A DNA stretch of 64,000 bases, taken from Saccharothrix sp. S26 (lineage in GTDB: Bacteria; Actinomycetota; Actinomycetes; Mycobacteriales; Pseudonocardiaceae). Below, one piece after another: positions 60,642 through 64,000 of the stretch. Made by a program: the position numbers and the translations under genes. The notes beneath the pieces were generated by a model, which did not search any database, was not told the DNA's origin, and saw nothing but the letters and a program-made list of their open reading frames with translations. Where the stretch lies: NCBI RefSeq assembly GCF_021390395.1, contig NZ_JAJUWT010000001.1, forward strand, positions 248,001 to 312,000. Direction: 5' to 3'. Positions within the stretch are counted from its first letter, which is position 1; every line of letters begins with the position of its first letter.

Positions 60642-62828
60642 ATGCCGCGCCCCAGCGCGCGGCGAGCGCTCCTCGTCCGCGGGCTGCTTGCCCTCGGCGT
60701 GCTCGCCGCGTCCGCCTTCACCCTGCTCACCGTCCAACCGCGCCTCGGGCTCGACCTGCGCGGCGGGACCAGGATCGTGCTCGAAACCCCGGCCGAGGCC
60801 ACGGCCGACGCCACCGACCGGGCCATGGAGGTGCTGCGCCGCCGGGTCGACGAGCTCGGCGTCGCCGAACCCGTGCTGGCCCGCTCCGGCGACCACCGCA
60901 TCGTGGTCGAACTGCCCGGCGTGCAGGATCCGACCGAGGCCATCGAAGTGCTCGGCCGCACGGCCCAGCTGCGCGTGCAGCCGGTGACCGGGCCCGGCGA
61001 CGTGCCCACGCCCGAAGGTGACGCGATCGGCCTCGGCGAGGTCGTGATGACCGGCGAGGGCATCGAGGACGCCCGCGCCACGCCCAACCCGCAGGGCGTC
61101 GGCCACCTCGTCGGCGTCGACTTCCAGGGTGACGCGCCGCGGGCCTGGCAGCGGGTGACCGCCGAGGCCGCGTGCTCGCCGCCGGGCGACCCGAAGCGGC
61201 GGGTGGCGTTCGTGCTGGACGGCGAGGTGGTGTCCGCTCCCCAGGTCGACGCGTCCACGGTGTGCGGCACCGGCATGATCGGCGGCAGCACGTCGATCAC
61301 CGGCCGGTTCAGCCAGGCCGAGGCCGAGGAGCTGGCGCTGGTGATCCGGTCCGGCGCGTTGCCCGTGCCGGTGGAGGTGGTGGAGCAGCGGACCGTCGGC
61401 CCGACGCTCGGTGCGGAGGCGATCGAGGCCAGCGCCCGTGCGGCGATCGTCGGCGTGGTGCTGACCGGGCTGTTCCTGGTGTTCGCGTACCGGCTGGCCG
61501 GGCTCGTGGCCGTGCTGGCACTGGGTGGTTACGCGGCCTTGGCCTACGCGGCGATGCTCGCGATCGGCGCCACGCTGACGTTGCCGGGGCTGGCCGGGTT
61601 CGTGCTGGCCATCGGCATGGCGGTGGACGCGAACGTGCTGGTGTTCGAGCGGGCGCGGGAGGAGTACGCGCGCCGCAAGCGCTTGCCGCGGTCGGTGGAC
61701 CAGGGGTTCCGCGGCGCGTTGAGCGCGGTGGCGGATTCGAACGTGACCACGCTGCTGGCCGCCGGCCTGCTGTTCTGGCTGGCCACGGGCCCGGTGAAGG
61801 GGTTCGGCGTCACGTTGTCGATCGGTGTGCTGGCGTCGCTGTTCAGCGCCCTGGTGCTGAGCCGGGTGTTGTTGCACCTGGTCATGCCGTTGTTGGAACG
61901 GCGGCCGCGGTGGAGCGGGCTGCACTCGTTGGGGCGGGTGCGCACGTGGCTCACCTCGCGCGGCATCGCGCTGTTCCGGCGGCCGCGGCGGTGGCTGCTC
62001 GCCGCCGGCCTCGTGCTTCTCGCGGCCGTCGGCGGCCTGGTCGTGCGCGGGCTGGAGCTGGGCGTCGAGTTCACCGGCGGCCGGCTGCTGGAGTTCACCG
62101 CGTCTTCCGTCGACACCGGTCGGGTGCGGGCCGAGCTGGCGTCCGCCGGGTTCGGTGACGCGATCGTGGTGGCCTCGGGCACCGAAGGGGTCTCGGTGCG
62201 GACCGGCCCGATCGACTCGGCGGCGGCCGTGCGGCTCGGTGAGGCGGTCGACCGCGCGACCGGCGGCGCGGAGCGGGTCAGCAACGAGCTGATCGGGCCC
62301 AGCCTCGGCTCCGAGCTGCGGCGCAACGCGGTGATCGCCCTGGCCATCGCGGTGGCCGCCCAGCTCGTCTACCTGGCCGTGCGGTTCGACTGGCGACTGG
62401 GTCTGGCCACCGTGGTCGCGCTGGTCACCGACGTGGTCGTGCTCGTCGGCGCGTTCGCGTGGCTGGGCAGGACCGCCGACGCGGTGTTCCTGGCCGCGCT
62501 GCTCACCGTGATCGGCTACTCGGTGAACGACTCGGTGGTGGTGTTCGACCGGGTGCGCGAACTGCGGCGGACCAACGCCCCGTTCTCCGACGTGATGAGC
62601 TCGGCGGTCCTGCAAACCCTGCCGCGGACGGTGAACACGGGCATCGGCGTCCTGTTCGTCCTGGCCGCCCTGCTGGTCCTGGGCGACGGCTCCCTGGCCG
62701 ACTTCTCCACCGCCCTGCTGATCGGCCTCGTGGCCGGCACGGTCTCCACCGTCGTGACCGCGGCCCCGGTGGCGATCGTGCTGGACCCCCGCCGAACCAC
62801 CCCGCTGCCGAAACGCTTGCCCGTGTAG
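60642..62828 (+). CDS. secDF: Fused SecDF protein-export subunit
   Basis: A 728-residue protein with two six-helix halves. The SecD half begins with one helix, the D1 motif LGLDLRGGT, the P1 periplasmic domain and the D4-type GMAVDANVLVFERAREE; the SecF half begins near residue 450 with LGVEFTGGRLLE and carries YSVNDSVVVFDRVRE. SecDF uses the proton gradient to help proteins leave the SecYEG channel. Most actinobacteria have separate secD and secF by yajC-ruvC; a fused copy without yajC, ruv or rel genes nearby is probably a second paralogue. Confidence 0.92.
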   Translation: MPRPSARRALLVRGLLALGVLAASAFTLLTVQPRLGLDLRGGTRIVLETPAEATADATDRAMEVLRRRVDELGVAEPVLARSGDHRIVVELPGVQDPTEAIEVLGRTAQLRVQPVTGPGDVPTPEGDAIGLGEVVMTGEGIEDARATPNPQGVGHLVGVDFQGDAPRAWQRVTAEAACSPPGDPKRRVAFVLDGEVVSAPQVDASTVCGTGMIGGSTSITGRFSQAEAEELALVIRSGALPVPVEVVEQRTVGPTLGAEAIEASARAAIVGVVLTGLFLVFAYRLAGLVAVLALGGYAALAYAAMLAIGATLTLPGLAGFVLAIGMAVDANVLVFERAREEYARRKRLPRSVDQGFRGALSAVADSNVTTLLAAGLLFWLATGPVKGFGVTLSIGVLASLFSALVLSRVLLHLVMPLLERRPRWSGLHSLGRVRTWLTSRGIALFRRPRRWLLAAGLVLLAAVGGLVVRGLELGVEFTGGRLLEFTASSVDTGRVRAELASAGFGDAIVVASGTEGVSVRTGPIDSAAAVRLGEAVDRATGGAERVSNELIGPSLGSELRRNAVIALAIAVAAQLVYLAVRFDWRLGLATVVALVTDVVVLVGAFAWLGRTADAVFLAALLTVIGYSVNDSVVVFDRVRELRRTNAPFSDVMSSAVLQTLPRTVNTGIGVLFVLAALLVLGDGSLADFSTALLIGLVAGTVSTVVTAAPVAIVLDPRRTTPLPKRLPV

Positions 62829-62840
62829 CAAGGTGTCCCC

Positions 62841-64000
62841 ATGACCGGATTCGCCGCGTACCAGAACGAGATCTACCTGCAAGGCCTGGCGGGGACCGTG
62901 CCGCCGTTCACCACGGACCCCGAAGGGCTGGAGGCGTCCGCCCGGGAACGGCTCGGGCCCGGGCCGTTCTGGTACGTGGCGGGTGCGGCCGGTGGTGGGG
63001 GTACGGCGCGGGCGAACCGGCAGGCGTTCGACGACTGGCGGATCGTGCCGCGGATGCTCACCGACGCCACCGAGCGGCACCTCGGGACGTCGTTGCTCGG
63101 CACCGACCTGCCCGCGCCGGTGCTGCTCGCGCCCGTCGGGGTGCAGTCGATCCTGCACCCCGACGGTGAGCTGGCGACCGCGCGGGCGGCGGCCGAGCTG
63201 GGGGTGCCGTTCGTGCTGTCCACGGCGTCCTCGCACACGATCGAGGAGGTCGCGCAGGCCGCCGGTGACGCCGCCCGCTGGTTCCAGCTCTACTGGCCCA
63301 ACGACCCGGACGTGGCGGTGAGCATCCTCGACCGGGCGCGCAAGGCCGGGTACCGGGTCCTCGTCGTCACGCTCGACACGTGGACGCTGGCGTGGCGGCC
63401 GCACGACCTCGACCAGTCCTACCTGCCGTTCCTGCGCGGTGTCGGCACGGCGATCCCGTTCTCCGACCCGGCGTTCCGCGCGGGGCTCGCCGCATCACCC
63501 GAAGACGACCTGCCGATGGCGATCCTGCGGTGGGTGCAGCTGTTCACCGGCGTCGACAAGTCGTGGGACCAGTTGGCGTTCCTGCGCGAGCACTGGGACG
63601 GGCCGATCGTGCTCAAGGGCATCCAGCACCCCGACGACGCGCGCAAGGCCGTGGACGCGGGCGTGGACGGGATCGTCGTGTCCAACCACGGCGGGCGCCA
63701 GGTCGACGGCGCGGTCGGGTCGCTGGAGGTGCTGCCGGAGATCGCCGACGCGGTCGGCGAGCAGGTCGAGGTGCTGTTCGACTCCGGCATCCGCAGCGGC
63801 TCGGACATCGTCAAGGCCCTGGCGCTGGGCGCGAAGGCCGTGCTCATCGGCCGCCCGTTCGCCTACGGCCTGGCGCACGGCGGCCAGGTCGGCGTCCGGC
63901 ACGTGCTGCGCAGCCTGCTCGCCGACTTCGACCTGACCCTGGGCCTGTCCGGGCACCGCAGCCCGGCCGAGCTCAACCGCGAGGTGCTGCGTCGACGCTG
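62841..64000 (+). CDS. Lactate 2-monooxygenase-like FMN enzyme, partial
   Basis: From ATG 62841 the frame is open to the window edge (386 codons). It is an FMN-dependent alpha-hydroxy-acid oxidase: LLAPVGVQSILHPDGELATARAA, FQLYWPNDPDVAV, VTLDTWTLAWRPHDLDQSYLPFL, VLKGIQHPDDARKAVDAGVDGIVVSNHGGRQVDG with the catalytic His and Arg, and DSGIRSGSDIVKALALGAKAVLIGRP. The WRPHDLD insert is typical of lactate 2-monooxygenase, which turns L-lactate to acetate, CO2 and water. AAGGTG lies upstream. Only a few residues are likely missing. Confidence 0.9.
   Translation, partial: MTGFAAYQNEIYLQGLAGTVPPFTTDPEGLEASARERLGPGPFWYVAGAAGGGGTARANRQAFDDWRIVPRMLTDATERHLGTSLLGTDLPAPVLLAPVGVQSILHPDGELATARAAAELGVPFVLSTASSHTIEEVAQAAGDAARWFQLYWPNDPDVAVSILDRARKAGYRVLVVTLDTWTLAWRPHDLDQSYLPFLRGVGTAIPFSDPAFRAGLAASPEDDLPMAILRWVQLFTGVDKSWDQLAFLREHWDGPIVLKGIQHPDDARKAVDAGVDGIVVSNHGGRQVDGAVGSLEVLPEIADAVGEQVEVLFDSGIRSGSDIVKALALGAKAVLIGRPFAYGLAHGGQVGVRHVLRSLLADFDLTLGLSGHRSPAELNREVLRRR

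Overview
The window is very GC-rich, actinobacterial chromosomal DNA. Many genes start with GTG, tRNA genes lack an encoded CCA, several transcripts look leaderless, and it carries MurT/GatD, an LCP protein, Orn, SARP/NB-ARC/TPR regulators, a class-E (LAxTG) sortase substrate and DUF397-size short proteins. This fits a filamentous actinomycete, probably Pseudonocardiaceae (Saccharothrix/Lentzea/Actinosynnema-like), but I cannot name a species. Most of the window is chromosomal backbone; 27.7-45 kb is more accessory in character.

Layout. 0.0-6.8 kb: three TetR regulators, one with a twin palindromic operator between it and an SRPBCC gene and one facing a Baeyer-Villiger-type monooxygenase; a frameshifted CobW-type GTPase; a tRNA read as Leu(TAG) with a short variable loop; small membrane and secreted proteins. 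6.9-15.3 kb: envelope and translation block with gatD-murT (lipid II amidation), an XRE regulator, sanA-like and LCP genes, and a fused alpha-beta glycyl-tRNA synthetase. 15.4-24 kb: sugar-binding lipoprotein, HxlR with a paired operator facing DUF899/PPOX genes, a small protein with a RHIM/BASS-like amyloid motif, cold-shock protein, acyl-CoA dehydrogenase-like protein, BNR-repeat protein with a MoaD/ThiS partner. 23.9-28.9 kb: a SWIM/SNF2 pair followed by about 0.8 kb of degenerate pentanucleotide repeat. 29-33 kb: an unknown gene, vsr and dcm in one operon, plus a DNA-binding-like protein; both transcription units start from near-identical leaderless promoters matching the PafBC-type, RecA-independent DNA-damage motif. 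34-41 kb: two NB-ARC/TPR (STAND/NLR-like) proteins, one carrying the same amyloid motif as the 19.5-kb protein, with a GT-B-like protein between them. 41.5-46.7 kb: tRNA-Lys, L,D-transpeptidase, a PIN toxin-antitoxin module flanked by 51-bp direct repeats copied from the 3' end of the neighbouring ABC-F gene, tRNA-His and Orn. 46.7-64 kb: HerA-like ATPase, MFS/GlxA pair, bacterial PH-domain pair, LuxR regulator, acyl-CoA synthetase behind an internally deleted SDR, ferredoxin reductase, MarR/azoreductase pair, TPR membrane protein, a fused SecDF and a partial lactate 2-monooxygenase.

The most interesting system is a predicted amyloid-signalling pair. A 110-residue helical protein (19325-19657) ends in a 23-residue motif that matches 13 of 23 positions in the N-terminus of an NB-ARC/TPR receptor 14.5 kb away (34145-36304). 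This is the expected layout of a bacterial NLR plus a Bell-like membrane-acting effector, a proposed cell-suicide or defence route. It sits in the same window as a damage-inducible dcm/vsr operon with an unidentified first gene and a TA module that appears to have inserted at the end of an ABC-F gene.
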